A stretch of DNA of 64,000 nt, taken from assembly GCA_002723385.1 (NCBI GenBank), contig PBNY01000035.1, forward strand, positions 38,151-102,150, given 5' to 3'. The translations under genes and the position numbers were made by a program. Below the pieces are notes generated by a model. It searched no databases. It saw only the letters and a program-made list of their open reading frames with translations, and was not told where the DNA came from. Source of the stretch: Oceanospirillaceae bacterium (GTDB lineage: Bacteria; Pseudomonadota; Gammaproteobacteria; Pseudomonadales; Oceanobacteraceae). This document shows, piece after piece, positions 7,755-16,716 of this stretch; position 1 is the first letter of the stretch; every line of letters starts with the position of its first letter.

Positions 7755-9386
7755 ATGAAAAACCTGTTTTTAGTTTTAGTTCTCTTATTACAGCCTCAAT
7801 GTGTTAGTGCGGCATTGGATGTTCAAAATTCAGTTGCTGATGCTGAACAGGATTCTATTCTCGATGATCCTGTTGAACGGCGAAGACTCAATTCCGATAT
7901 CTATGGTAGCTGGTTGTTTGATGGGGGCTTCAAGGATACCAGTTTTAGTGGAATTAACCCCGATTATCGCATTAGTCAAGGGGATAGGTTGTTGGTGCAG
8001 TTATGGGGTGGGTTAAATACCCAAGATGAGAGAGTTGTTGATGCACATGGTAGTATTTTTATCCCCCGAGTCGGGCCGGTTAAGGTTCAGGGAACCAGAA
8101 ATCAGGACCTGAACACAGTCGTTCTGAAGTCCATTAAACGTGTATATAAAAGTAATGTTGAAGCATATGTGACTCTACTCTCTAGTCAAAAAGTCAAGGT
8201 CTTCGTCTCCGGTCTTGTTAATAACCCCGGACTTTATGAGGGGCAAAGTGCAGATTCTGTTCTTCGCTTCATTGATCAAGCTGGAGGCATAAGAGCAGAC
8301 TTGGGCAGTTATCGGCAGATATATCTAAAGCGTTCTGGAAAGACGGTTGCAAACTTTGATCTTTATGAATTTATTAGTCACGGCAACATGCCTGCAACTC
8401 AGTTGCAAGATGGTGATGTTATTTTCATCGATCGTCAAAAAGGCTATGTCACGACAACTGGCGAAGTTGGTTTCGCGGGGCGTTACGAGCTCAGTGGTCG
8501 AAACACGTCCCTTGGTGAGATCATGAATGCCGTTGTTGCTACGGATAAGGCGACACATATCACCGTCGTGGAGCCAGAAGGTACAAAAGTAAATGCGAAA
8601 CAATATAGGATCAATGATATTGGCGATGTACGTATTCTGGCTGGTACAAGAATAAAATTCAGTTCTCAGCTCCGGCCGAACAGTATTAGTGTGGAAGTTC
8701 TCGGTGAGCATGACTCTCAAACCGAGTTAGTTCTTCCGTGGGGAGCCAATTTGGCTGATTTGCTAGATCAGCTTAAATATACTGAGTTGTCGAATAGAAA
8801 TGCAGTTCAATTGTTCAGGGCAGATGTAGCTCGTCGTCAGAAAGATATGTTAATGACTTCTCTTGTTGCCCTGGAGCAGAGTGTATTGACTGCTCGTTCC
8901 AGTACCAGAGAAGAGGCCGAGTTGCGTAAGGCGGAATCTGAAACAATCCTGCGCTGGATACGGAGAGCCAAAGAGATAGACCCTCGTGGACAGGTTATCT
9001 TGAGCGAAGGATATAATCCAAAGGATATTGTTCTGCAGCAGGGTGATAAAATTGTAATACCGAGCAAAAGGAATCTTGTGATGATCCATGGTGAGGTATT
9101 GTTCCCTACTGCTATTGCATTCAAACCTGACTTATCTGCAAGTAAATATATCATGCAGGCTGGTGGAACGAATGCAGACTTTGATGATTTGAATATTTTG
9201 GTCATGAAACCCAATGGTATGTTTTTAAATATATCGGAGGATTTGAACGATGACGAAAATATTGGTCCTGGTGATGAAGTGTTTGTCCTTGCCAAACCCG
9301 ATTTTAAATCGTTACAGTTAACAAAAGATATATCGCAGGTAATTTATCAAGTGGCTGTTTCTGCAGCTGTGGTTTTAGCATTATAA
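7755..9386 (+). CDS. kpsD: Outer-membrane polysaccharide export protein (KpsD/OPX type)
   Basis: 543 residues beginning with a signal peptide (MKNLFLVLVLLLQPQCVSA). A polysaccharide-export domain follows (YRISQGDRLLVQLWGG), then several SLBB-type ligand-binding repeats, such as KVFVSGLVNNPGLYEG, TTGEVGFAGRYEL and VMIHGEVLFPTAIAF, with PGDEVFVL near the end. This is the OPX protein that forms the outer-membrane part of the capsule exporter. It starts one base after the kpsE stop codon. KpsE and KpsD together make the transperiplasmic conduit for KpsMT. The protein ends in a hydrophobic segment (VIYQVAVSAAVVLAL), as many KpsD proteins do. Confidence 0.88.
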   Translation: MKNLFLVLVLLLQPQCVSAALDVQNSVADAEQDSILDDPVERRRLNSDIYGSWLFDGGFKDTSFSGINPDYRISQGDRLLVQLWGGLNTQDERVVDAHGSIFIPRVGPVKVQGTRNQDLNTVVLKSIKRVYKSNVEAYVTLLSSQKVKVFVSGLVNNPGLYEGQSADSVLRFIDQAGGIRADLGSYRQIYLKRSGKTVANFDLYEFISHGNMPATQLQDGDVIFIDRQKGYVTTTGEVGFAGRYELSGRNTSLGEIMNAVVATDKATHITVVEPEGTKVNAKQYRINDIGDVRILAGTRIKFSSQLRPNSISVEVLGEHDSQTELVLPWGANLADLLDQLKYTELSNRNAVQLFRADVARRQKDMLMTSLVALEQSVLTARSSTREEAELRKAESETILRWIRRAKEIDPRGQVILSEGYNPKDIVLQQGDKIVIPSKRNLVMIHGEVLFPTAIAFKPDLSASKYIMQAGGTNADFDDLNILVMKPNGMFLNISEDLNDDENIGPGDEVFVLAKPDFKSLQLTKDISQVIYQVAVSAAVVLAL

Positions 9387-10340
9387 ATGGGTATGGTTGT
9401 GGTTATGATAGTAAATCATGTGATGTCTAATGATGTTTATAGTGGGATATTTGATGCCATCTTAAGATATTTTAAGATCTATTCAGGTGTGCAGAATATT
9501 GTGACAGATCGTCCTGTTAAGAAAGCCGATATCTATCACTATCATCGACCAAATTTGGAATCTAAACTACCCGATAATTCGGTAGTGACAGTGCATCACG
9601 ACTTAAGTGACCCCGACGGGTGGTTAGGTGAAAGTAAATTTGTTGAAAGATATAGAGAAGCCGGTCATGTTATATGCTTAAATCAAGGCCAAAAAAAAAG
9701 ATTAGGACAGCTTGATATACATAAGACAACTGTTGTTCCGCATGGGTATAGAATGGATATCTTTGAGCCTGAAGTCAAAAGGTGCGTTAAAAATCGAAAG
9801 TTAGTTTTTGGTCTGATATCGAAGAGATATGGGAGGCAAGTGAAAGGCGAAGCATACCTTTATGAGCTTGTTCGTCGAATAAATCCGGAGTTAGTATCAT
9901 TTATTCTGGTGGGTGAAGGACGTTCAGAAGATGCTATCCAATTAAGAAAACTGGGTTTTGAGGTCAAGGTTTATGAGCGCCTTCCATATCGTATGTTCTC
10001 AATGTTATATTCTAATCTAGATGCTTTACTAATGTTGAGTTATCATGAAGGAGGGCCTGCTAATATACCAGAGGCGATAGCATCGGCGACACCTGTGATT
10101 GGATTTCCTGTTGGTATGGTTGCAGATATTGTAAGAGATGGTAAAGAGGGGATTTTATTGTCATCTAATGTGGATTTGGATGGTGAAATGATATCTAATA
10201 TCTTGTCTGATCCTGACCAGATTTCTATGATAAACCGTGAAATGGTGAGGAACAATTCTATTGATCGAGTTTTAACTTGGCAGGAATCTGTGGAGATGAA
10301 TGTCGCTGTATATCACCATCTTTTGAATGGCAAAAGCTAA
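9387..10340 (+). CDS. Glycosyltransferase, GT4-like
   Basis: 317 residues with the two-domain GT-B look of group 1 glycosyltransferases. The C-terminal domain carries SFILVGEGRSEDA and the E-x7-E sugar-nucleotide motif EGGPANIPEA followed by ATPVIGFPVG. It probably adds one sugar of the capsule repeat from a nucleotide sugar at the cytoplasmic face of the membrane. Donor and linkage cannot be read from the sequence. The ATG follows the kpsD stop codon directly. An internal ATG at 9405 would also give a complete protein and may be the true start. Codon use is clearly AT-rich, suggesting the variable core of the capsule locus. Confidence 0.82.
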   Translation: MGMVVVMIVNHVMSNDVYSGIFDAILRYFKIYSGVQNIVTDRPVKKADIYHYHRPNLESKLPDNSVVTVHHDLSDPDGWLGESKFVERYREAGHVICLNQGQKKRLGQLDIHKTTVVPHGYRMDIFEPEVKRCVKNRKLVFGLISKRYGRQVKGEAYLYELVRRINPELVSFILVGEGRSEDAIQLRKLGFEVKVYERLPYRMFSMLYSNLDALLMLSYHEGGPANIPEAIASATPVIGFPVGMVADIVRDGKEGILLSSNVDLDGEMISNILSDPDQISMINREMVRNNSIDRVLTWQESVEMNVAVYHHLLNGKS

Positions 10341-10357
10341 AGTTGAAAGGTAATGTA

Positions 10358-11980
10358 ATGAAAGGTACTAAGATACTCCTAACTGATGAACTACATTTCC
10401 ATACTCGAAACTTTGGAGAATTGTTTTCTTTTTTCGAAAAAAATTCCTTTGAAGTACGAAATGCTAAGGCTCCCAAAGACTGGATATCTCTCTATGGTAA
10501 TTATTTTGTAAAAAGTGCCGAGCTTAGGCCAACTGTTCTTGAGTTGGCTAGGCTAAATCAAGAAGATTTATTTCTATATTCATATAAAGGTATAAATTTA
10601 TTTGAGACAGCAAGGATGGAGTTTTTAGCTTTTGTTATTGCAAAACCTGCATGGAAAAGCTTTGATATTTCAAAGGGAAGGAGATACGTATTTAATCATG
10701 CGATAAAATGTGATTATGATTCGCTTTTGCATAATTTGGCTGCCGTTATACATTGGATAGATTGGTGGGAAAAAAAAATTAAAGACGTAGGGATTCATCA
10801 TTTTTGTTGTATATTTTCAGGGAGTTTGATTTACGGTAATAGTCTTATACAAATTCTAAAAAAACATTCCATGAAACCGTTGGTTATGGAAAGCTTCTTT
10901 ACAGGGAATGAATTTTATATGGAATGTATCTATAGACATATTCCAAATAATAGTGATTTGAAATTCAAGAATTTTTATGACTCACTTGATGTGCCTGTGG
11001 ATGCGAACCTTTATGATAGAGAAAGGCTTAAAAGTATAAATAAAATATCAGGAGCCAAGAACAAAAATGTAACTCAACCAGTATGTTTTGATCTTTTTGA
11101 GTTTGATAATGACCGAAAAACAATACTTATTCTTGGGCAGGTGTTGAATGATTTTTCTTTGTTAGGAAATGATGGTGTTAATTCTTTGCTACTATATAAA
11201 AGGCTGATTTCCGATGTTCTCAGTAATACCGACTTTAATTTGATATTTAAGGCTCACCCTTGGGAAAAGAATAAAATTGGTATTGGTCGAGATATGACCA
11301 GGGAGGAAATCGAAATATTCGTTGCCGAAAATTTTTCTGATAATGGATCGAGAATTAAGATGTTTTCAGATTATAACATCAATTCAATTTTTGAACAGAG
11401 TGATTATGTGGTTACGATATGCTCGCAATCCGCCATAGAAGCTGCTTTTAATGGCTTTAAACCGATTCTTGTTGCAGATGCTTTTTTTGGTCGTAAGGGA
11501 TTTACTTATGAACTTGTTGATGAAAGTTTGTCAGGTTTTTTGTCTTGTGATCCCGCAGGAGTTTTATCTTTAAAGGAGTTCGATTTTTTTGAAGAATTTT
11601 GCGTGAAGGTTTTTTCTTCACATCTGGTCTGTGTAAACCCATCTGGTTCAATACGTCTCAGAGATATATTCAGTCGCTTGCCCCCTATCTCATTGGTTCA
11701 AAGTAAGTCTAGTAGTCTGCTTGATGAAAAACTCAAACAAGAAAACCCTCCAACATTAGAGAGTGTGCCAGTGTTCAGTGCTGCGGAGGAGAAGGTTTCT
11801 GTCTCTACTTTCAATGATACGGCTAATGTAGAAACTGAAGAAGTTCTTACATGTCATTCTGAAATTGGAGTTCTTTCTAGGAAAAGTCGTCTGATAAGAA
11901 AATTAAAAAATAACCCCCATGATTTTTTTGCGGATAGTAGTTATTCTATGGTTCGTATTTTTAGATTATTGTTTAAATAG
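10358..11980 (+). CDS. Capsule biosynthesis protein with Kdo-transferase-like domain
   Basis: 540 residues. The middle part resembles capsule polysaccharide synthesis proteins of the KpsC/KpsS class (PF05159-like): [15 protein letters not shown], then [13 protein letters not shown] in the place of the K-x-HP motif, then [20 protein letters not shown] matching the SQ-x-x-E-A loop. It is probably a glycosyltransferase of the capsule backbone. A low-complexity tail of about 80 residues follows, and the end carries [14 protein letters not shown] (residues 514-527), nearly the same motif as in KpsE. I chose ATG 10358 with GAAAGG at 10345-10350 over an in-frame ATG at 10277, which would overlap the previous gene by 64 bp. 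This is one of the most AT-rich genes in the window. Confidence 0.68.
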   Translation: MKGTKILLTDELHFHTRNFGELFSFFEKNSFEVRNAKAPKDWISLYGNYFVKSAELRPTVLELARLNQEDLFLYSYKGINLFETARMEFLAFVIAKPAWKSFDISKGRRYVFNHAIKCDYDSLLHNLAAVIHWIDWWEKKIKDVGIHHFCCIFSGSLIYGNSLIQILKKHSMKPLVMESFFTGNEFYMECIYRHIPNNSDLKFKNFYDSLDVPVDANLYDRERLKSINKISGAKNKNVTQPVCFDLFEFDNDRKTILILGQVLNDFSLLGNDGVNSLLLYKRLISDVLSNTDFNLIFKAHPWEKNKIGIGRDMTREEIEIFVAENFSDNGSRIKMFSDYNINSIFEQSDYVVTICSQSAIEAAFNGFKPILVADAFFGRKGFTYELVDESLSGFLSCDPAGVLSLKEFDFFEEFCVKVFSSHLVCVNPSGSIRLRDIFSRLPPISLVQSKSSSLLDEKLKQENPPTLESVPVFSAAEEKVSVSTFNDTANVETEEVLTCHSEIGVLSRKSRLIRKLKNNPHDFFADSSYSMVRIFRLLFK

Positions 11981-11988
11981 GTTTTTTT

Positions 11989-12630
11989 ATGGAAAATAAA
12001 TATGGAAGGATAGCCCCGTCTGCTGGTGTTCCGACAGATAAAATAAAGTTTGAACCCCCTGTCGATATTGCACATAATGTCACCGTTTATGCAGGTTCTG
12101 AGATTGGGAAATACACCTATATTAATGTCGGCAGTGTTATATATGGAGGGGTTTCTTTAGGTCGTTATTGTAGTGTAGGCCGTAGTGTTGAAATTGGTGC
12201 GGCTCATCATCCTGTTGACTATTTAAGCACTCATCCGTTTCAAGTAGCGCGGTCATTATTCATGAAAGATCCAGATTACGCATCAGTAGAACGGAAGGCT
12301 TGGCGATTTCACCGAAAAACTCACATAGGACATGATGTTTGGATAGGGGCTAAAGCATGTATTATGAGTGGTGTTACGATTGGAAGTGGTGCAGTTATTG
12401 GCGCTGGAGCTGTTGTTACTAAAGACGTTGAACCATATTCAATAATTGGGGGTGTTCCTGCTAAACTCATAAAAAAAAGGTTCCCAGATGAAGTTATTGC
12501 AGAGTTGTTAGAAGTCGAGTGGTGGGACATACCGATGTCTAAAATATCAAAACTTCCATTTGATGATATTTACTCATGTCTGGTTGCCCTTAAAAAAATA
12601 AAATCTGAGAAAAGTCTATTTCCTGCCTGA
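11989..12630 (+). CDS. Hexapeptide-repeat acetyltransferase (CatB/XAT-like)
   Basis: 213 residues dominated by left-handed beta-helix hexapeptide repeats ([LIV]-G-x4), for example [20 protein letters not shown] and [15 protein letters not shown]. An insert with the histidine-rich loop [14 protein letters not shown] is typical of the xenobiotic acetyltransferase branch. The family ending, [17 protein letters not shown], is present. It probably O- or N-acetylates a sugar of the capsule with acetyl-CoA. It is the last gene of the export operon, 8 bp after the previous stop codon. The acceptor is unknown. The codon bias is AT-rich like its neighbours. Confidence 0.85.
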   Translation: MENKYGRIAPSAGVPTDKIKFEPPVDIAHNVTVYAGSEIGKYTYINVGSVIYGGVSLGRYCSVGRSVEIGAAHHPVDYLSTHPFQVARSLFMKDPDYASVERKAWRFHRKTHIGHDVWIGAKACIMSGVTIGSGAVIGAGAVVTKDVEPYSIIGGVPAKLIKKRFPDEVIAELLEVEWWDIPMSKISKLPFDDIYSCLVALKKIKSEKSLFPA

Positions 12631-12648
12631 TCCGCGGAGAACCTGATA

Positions 12649-13065
12649 TTGTCCCGTTTTAACGGACTCCTTTTACACAACAAAAGGTGCCCAATACCAG
12701 CCTACAGAAACCAGAAAAAAACCAGGCAATACTCGCTCGAATTCAAGAGATCAGCGGTTGAAGTGTGCCTGGAAGAGGACGTTCAGGTGCAGGAAGTTGC
12801 CACTCGTTTGGACATCTCCCCCTTCATGCTGTCACGATGGCGAAAAGAATACCGGGAAGGTCTGTTGAAGCCTTCTCGACCACCATCGAAAACAGTGAAA
12901 CCGACCGTGAGCAAAACGAAGAAAACCGTTCCTGGCAAATCCACAGAATCCAGTGAACTGCGCAAGCTCAAGCGCGAAAATGAACGCCTGAAGAAGGAGC
13001 CGGATCTGGTAAAAAAGTGGCAACGGTTTCTCGCGGAGAAAGAGAAGAACGATACCGATTCATAA
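12649..13065 (+). pseudogene. IS3-family transposase OrfA, remnant
   Basis: The helix-turn-helix part is clear: RQYSLEFKRSAVEVCLEEDV, then VATRLDISPFMLSRWRKEYR, followed by the leucine-zipper-like SSELRKLKRENERLKKE. OrfA binds the IS ends and, by -1 frameshifting into orfB, contributes the N-terminus of the transposase. There is no ATG near the expected start. The frame can only open with TTG at 12649, so the 5' end may be degraded. It is counted as a pseudogene because its orfB partner is truncated. Confidence 0.7.
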
Positions 13066-13210
13066 GCGAACATCATCATCGCTTTTGCGTGGTGTATTTG
13101 TGCCGGTGGCTTGGCGTTTCCCGTAGTGGTTATTACCAGTGGATCAGACCAGAGCCAACGGCAAGAGAGGCCTCTGATCTGAAGCGTATTAGTGAGCTGT
13201 CGCAGGAAAA
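13017..13210 (+). pseudogene. IS3-family transposase OrfB, N-terminal fragment
   Basis: After the slippery site the -1 frame reads ERYRFISEHHHRFCVVYLCR, then WLGVSRSGYYQW, the conserved beginning of IS3 OrfB (HTH_21 region). Similarity stops near 13200 and no rve/DDE domain follows. The true boundary is blurred over about 20 bp where the IS5-type fragment on the other strand begins. Confidence 0.72.
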
Positions 13211-13397
13211 TCATTTTGAACATGAGCAGGGTGTCTGAACGAGGATGGCCCTTGTTGGATGAACGAGGCATGCGGATCTTGCTGAGAAAAGGCCTGAAAG
13301 CCGCCCAATCGACGAGTTCATTGATTTTGGCGAGTGGATCGTTGTGCTGATCCAGTTTGTCGTTCAGGTTATCAAAGTCGAAGAATCCGGGTTGCAT
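13195..13397 (-). pseudogene. IS5-family transposase, N-terminal fragment
   Basis: On the reverse strand from ATG 13397, the frame reads MQPGFFDFDNLNDKLDQHND, then LVDWAAFRPFLSKI, then LLMFKMIFLRQL. This is the typical first 65 residues of an IS5-group DDE transposase. The frame stays open beyond about 13195 only because it runs antisense through the IS3 relic, so the remaining roughly 135 residues are not transposase. The catalytic domain is gone. The two IS relics are joined head to tail-end, marking an old recombination point inside the capsule locus. Confidence 0.7.
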
Positions 13398-13520
13398 AGT
13401 GTGTGGCCGTTGTTGCCTGAAGCGGTGTGGAAGTGTGTCAAAAGGTGACTAAATAGATGGGCCCTTTAGGAAAGACTTGGCCCTAATCAGGGGAAGGTTA
13501 CAGAGGGGTACACAGAGAAT

Positions 13521-15530
13521 TCATTTTTTTATAAATTTTAAAAAAAACCTGATTCCTCTTCTCAGGGTTGGCATTTTAGAAGATCCTTTATGCTTCCATT
13601 TATTCAGATACGCAGTGACCTCTTCTGGGGTAGCATAGGCAGAAGAGTTTTTATTAGTATAGAGTGGATAATTGACCAGAGCACCCGCACATAATTCGGT
13701 AACTGTCAGATTTCGACCTCTTCTTTTATTCAGAGAGTAGTCTTTGGTCAGCCCCCAGCCAGAATAAAATGGCTGCCCATAACAGTAGACAGCTTTGTTT
13801 CTTATCAGAGCTTCAAACCCCATTAATGAAGTCATCGTATGTACTTCATCGATTTGCTCGAGCATCTGCATACCATCAGCATTCAGTACTACTTCGTCGC
13901 ACAGTCGATCCAGCTCATTCCAATCACTGTCTTTTTTTCTCAGGCCAGCTACTACATCAGGATGAGGTTTGTATACGATATAGCAATCCGGGTTATGGCG
14001 GCGCACCGTTTTGAGGAGTTCGGAATTACTTCTTATGTTTTGACACCCGAGTTTTATTGAAGCATCGCTAGGCACTTGCCCTGGAACCAGAAGTACTTTC
14101 TCATTAATATTCTTTGGTCGCTTCCACTCACTTCCTGATAGGTTGTATTTGGATAGTTTGCTTTCGATGATTGACTTTCTTAATCTGTCAGCTCTTTGCA
14201 GTTCAGTTTCTGACCATTGATACTCTGAAAGAATTTTTTCGAGCCGTGACGGGCGTGTTGCATCATAATAAATGCCCATGTCATCAATCACCCATGACAA
14301 TGGTTTAATAAGATCGGCACCTAATCCTGATGATCTTAAAAAGCCATCTTCTATCCTCAATACGTGTTTACAGTTTGAAGGTGCTTCGTTACTGCCCCAA
14401 ACGACAGCAGTGGCATTTGCTGGACAGCGGTTACGATTTCTCACGAAGTTGATTGTAGAGCCATCAAGAAACTGGCGAACGAATGGTTTTTTCCATCTAG
14501 AGAATCCTATTGCATATATAGGTGCGCCATATTCTTGGATTCTTGATCGGTTTTTTCTTTGAAGTCCAATCCATCTTAGTATCTTTTCTACCTCACATGA
14601 CTGTCCGGTGTCCGGGTCAATGTAGTGAGAGTATTTGATTAGTGTCGACGCTACCAGTTGTTGTAATGAGATATCTCTTGCTTTTCGACGATCTACGCTG
14701 GTTCCTCGATCATCTGTGAGTCCCCATCCCGCGTAAAACGGAGCGCCAAAACAGGTCACTGGCTTTCCCCAGATAAGTGCCTCAAACCCGACCTGTGAAG
14801 TCACAACATAGACGTGGTTTGAGTTTTTTATGAGTTCTACCGGATGACAGGCTTCATTAATGACTTTAATACGATCGTTCGAGACGAGTTCATCAAGTGC
14901 GAAATGTCCGTATTTCGAACGAGTAAATGCATCGGGGTGAACTTTAACCAGTACAGTCTTTTCTGGGTGCTCCGCAAGTGCGGAATTAAGTGCCATTTGG
15001 AAGCTGTTTGAATCTGCCAAACCATATTCGATGGATGAATCGCCAGCGACTTGATCGATAACCAGTACATACTCATTTGGAAGATGGCCCTTGTATTCTG
15101 GGGATGCGTTGTACTTGGATACCCGGTTTTCTTTCCATAGACTGATCAGTTTTTCCGCTCTTGCGGTTTCTTCTGCGGTTAATGGTTGTTCTATTAGTCT
15201 CTCGAGACGAGATGTTGTTTGGGCGTCATAATAAATGCCGATATCATCCACGACTAACGAAACTGAAGTATCTTCTCGTTCAATGGAGCGAATAAAACCG
15301 TCTTCCAGAAGCAGAAACGATTCGTTGTTTTGCTGAGCTTTTTTTTGAGCATCTTTGCCACTACGCTTTCTCCCCCAGCCCAACCAGCATCTGTGCCTAT
15401 TTGAAGGTGTCGAATTGATGCAGTGTTTCTGGATTGCCTGGACAACAGGGTGTTTGCTGATGGGTCGAGAAGTAAATTTCAGTGAACCAAGGTTTGATAA
15501 CACAATTTTTTCATCTTGGATCTGGCTCAC
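13521..15530 (-). CDS. kpsC: KpsC-type bifunctional Kdo transferase, capsule lipid linker
   Basis: 669 residues built of two homologous halves. Each has a D-DIGIYYDA motif (residues near 95 and 420), a K-x-HPD motif (LVKVHPDAF and VYKPHPDVV), and an SQ/SL-x-G-F-E-A-L loop followed by C-(F/Y)-G-x-PFY-(A/S)-GWGLT. This is KpsC, which alternately adds beta-2,4 and beta-2,7 linked Kdo to build the poly-Kdo linker on lysophosphatidylglycerol in group 2 capsules. I use the GTG at 15530: AGGAG lies 8 nt upstream (reverse complement of 15539-15543). The gene is transcribed opposite to the export operon, behind the IS relics. KpsS, which starts the linker, was not found in the window. Confidence 0.92.
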   Translation of the reverse strand: MSQIQDEKIVLSNLGSLKFTSRPISKHPVVQAIQKHCINSTPSNRHRCWLGWGRKRSGKDAQKKAQQNNESFLLLEDGFIRSIEREDTSVSLVVDDIGIYYDAQTTSRLERLIEQPLTAEETARAEKLISLWKENRVSKYNASPEYKGHLPNEYVLVIDQVAGDSSIEYGLADSNSFQMALNSALAEHPEKTVLVKVHPDAFTRSKYGHFALDELVSNDRIKVINEACHPVELIKNSNHVYVVTSQVGFEALIWGKPVTCFGAPFYAGWGLTDDRGTSVDRRKARDISLQQLVASTLIKYSHYIDPDTGQSCEVEKILRWIGLQRKNRSRIQEYGAPIYAIGFSRWKKPFVRQFLDGSTINFVRNRNRCPANATAVVWGSNEAPSNCKHVLRIEDGFLRSSGLGADLIKPLSWVIDDMGIYYDATRPSRLEKILSEYQWSETELQRADRLRKSIIESKLSKYNLSGSEWKRPKNINEKVLLVPGQVPSDASIKLGCQNIRSNSELLKTVRRHNPDCYIVYKPHPDVVAGLRKKDSDWNELDRLCDEVVLNADGMQMLEQIDEVHTMTSLMGFEALIRNKAVYCYGQPFYSGWGLTKDYSLNKRRGRNLTVTELCAGALVNYPLYTNKNSSAYATPEEVTAYLNKWKHKGSSKMPTLRRGIRFFLKFIKK

Positions 15531-15651
15531 TGGCCTGGCTCCTTGGCATTGGAAAATGGTTGGCTTGCGACTATAGCAAATCTGGCTACCGCAGCCATAT
15601 TATCAGAAACGTTGGTGCCCGCCGTGGTGTCATTCATCAGGAGTTCTTTGG

Positions 15652-16716
15652 GTGGAAAGTTATTCTAGTCTGCTCGTTAGTGGCGCTGCGGGTTTTATCG
15701 GCTCCAATTTTGCTCGATATTGGTTTGGCCGTCATCCAGAGTCCAATGTTGTTGTTCTAGATGAGCTGACTTATGCCGGAAGTATGGCCAATCTCCAGAT
15801 TGTACAAGACGAGCCGGGCTTTCGGTTTGTGCAGGGCAACATTCTGGATACGCCGCTGGTAGAAAAACTCCTTGGCGAGTTCGGGGTTGATTGCATCATC
15901 AATTTTGCTGCTGAAAGCCATGTTGATCGTTCCATTATAGATCCATTCTTGTTTTATCGAACCAATGCTGAAGGAACCCTGTCGCTTTTGTCCGCCGCCT
16001 TGAATGTTTGGGGTGAGGAAGCCGAAGGCAAGCGTTTCCTTCAGATCAGCACGGATGAAGTATACGGAAGCCACTCTGGTGAAGGTGCCCCATTTACTGA
16101 ATCGAGTCCGTGCTGGCCGGGGAATCCATATTCTGCGAGCAAAGCCGCAGCGGATAGTTTGGTTGTGGCCTATCACAACACCTATGGCATGGATACGGTA
16201 ATTACTCGGAGTTCCAATAACTATGGTGCCAATCAATTTCCTGAAAAGCTGATTCCCAAGTCAATTGAGCGCATCCTCAATGATGAATCGATTCCGGTTT
16301 ACGGTAACGGTCTCCATCGTCGAGACTGGATTTATGTGGACGACCACGCACGAGGAGTTGAACTGGCGCTCCATCATGGCAAGAGTGGTCACTGTTACAA
16401 CCTGTGTGCCGGTCAAGAGATCAGCAATATTGAATTGGTTCGAGAGCTTTGTCGCTGTATTAGTAAGGTCTTTGAATCGGAGCCAGAGCTGGTTGATTTG
16501 TTTCCAAAGGCAAAGAGAGCTGCCATGGGCCAGGCTCAACACCTGATTGCATTTGTAGCAGATCGACCGGGACATGATCTGGCGTACACCATGAGCATGG
16601 CGCGGGCGCAGGAAGAGCTGGGTTTTGAACCTCAGGTGTCTCTGGCTGATGGATTGGAGCGGACGGTTCGGGCGTATCTGCATCGGGCAGCGAGGCTGCA
16701 ACAGGTGGATACTTGA
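15652..16716 (+). CDS. rmlB: dTDP-glucose 4,6-dehydratase
   Basis: 354 residues of the extended short-chain dehydrogenase family: NAD-binding GAAGFIGSNF, the STDEVYGS signature (T, D and E catalytic in RmlB), and the YSASKAA active-site motif. It converts dTDP-glucose to dTDP-4-keto-6-deoxyglucose, a precursor of rhamnose, fucosamine and other 6-deoxy sugars for surface polysaccharides. Translation starts at GTG 15652, with AGGAG at 15640-15644. It is divergent from kpsC by 121 bp. None of rmlA, rmlC or rmlD is in the window, so the final sugar is unknown. Its last 257 bp run antisense to the end of yibQ. It is not obviously AT-rich, unlike the export operon. Confidence 0.92.
   Translation: MESYSSLLVSGAAGFIGSNFARYWFGRHPESNVVVLDELTYAGSMANLQIVQDEPGFRFVQGNILDTPLVEKLLGEFGVDCIINFAAESHVDRSIIDPFLFYRTNAEGTLSLLSAALNVWGEEAEGKRFLQISTDEVYGSHSGEGAPFTESSPCWPGNPYSASKAAADSLVVAYHNTYGMDTVITRSSNNYGANQFPEKLIPKSIERILNDESIPVYGNGLHRRDWIYVDDHARGVELALHHGKSGHCYNLCAGQEISNIELVRELCRCISKVFESEPELVDLFPKAKRAAMGQAQHLIAFVADRPGHDLAYTMSMARAQEELGFEPQVSLADGLERTVRAYLHRAARLQQVDT

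Larger units (their letters stand above)
12649..13210 (+). mobile_element. Truncated IS3-family insertion sequence
   Basis: The stretch holds an orfA and the first quarter of an orfB in the -1 frame, the IS3 arrangement. A perfect A-AAA-AAG slippery heptamer lies at 13011-13017 in the orfA frame. The catalytic DDE part of the transposase is missing: sequence of an unrelated IS5-type transposase on the other strand begins at about 13195-13210. I could not identify intact terminal inverted repeats. It is a relic and cannot move by itself. Confidence 0.75.

Noticed and set aside
12783..13397. 204-codon reverse frame over the IS relics
   Set aside because: Only its first 65 or so residues are IS5-type transposase; the rest is antisense to the IS3 relic. 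Annotated as a fragment instead.
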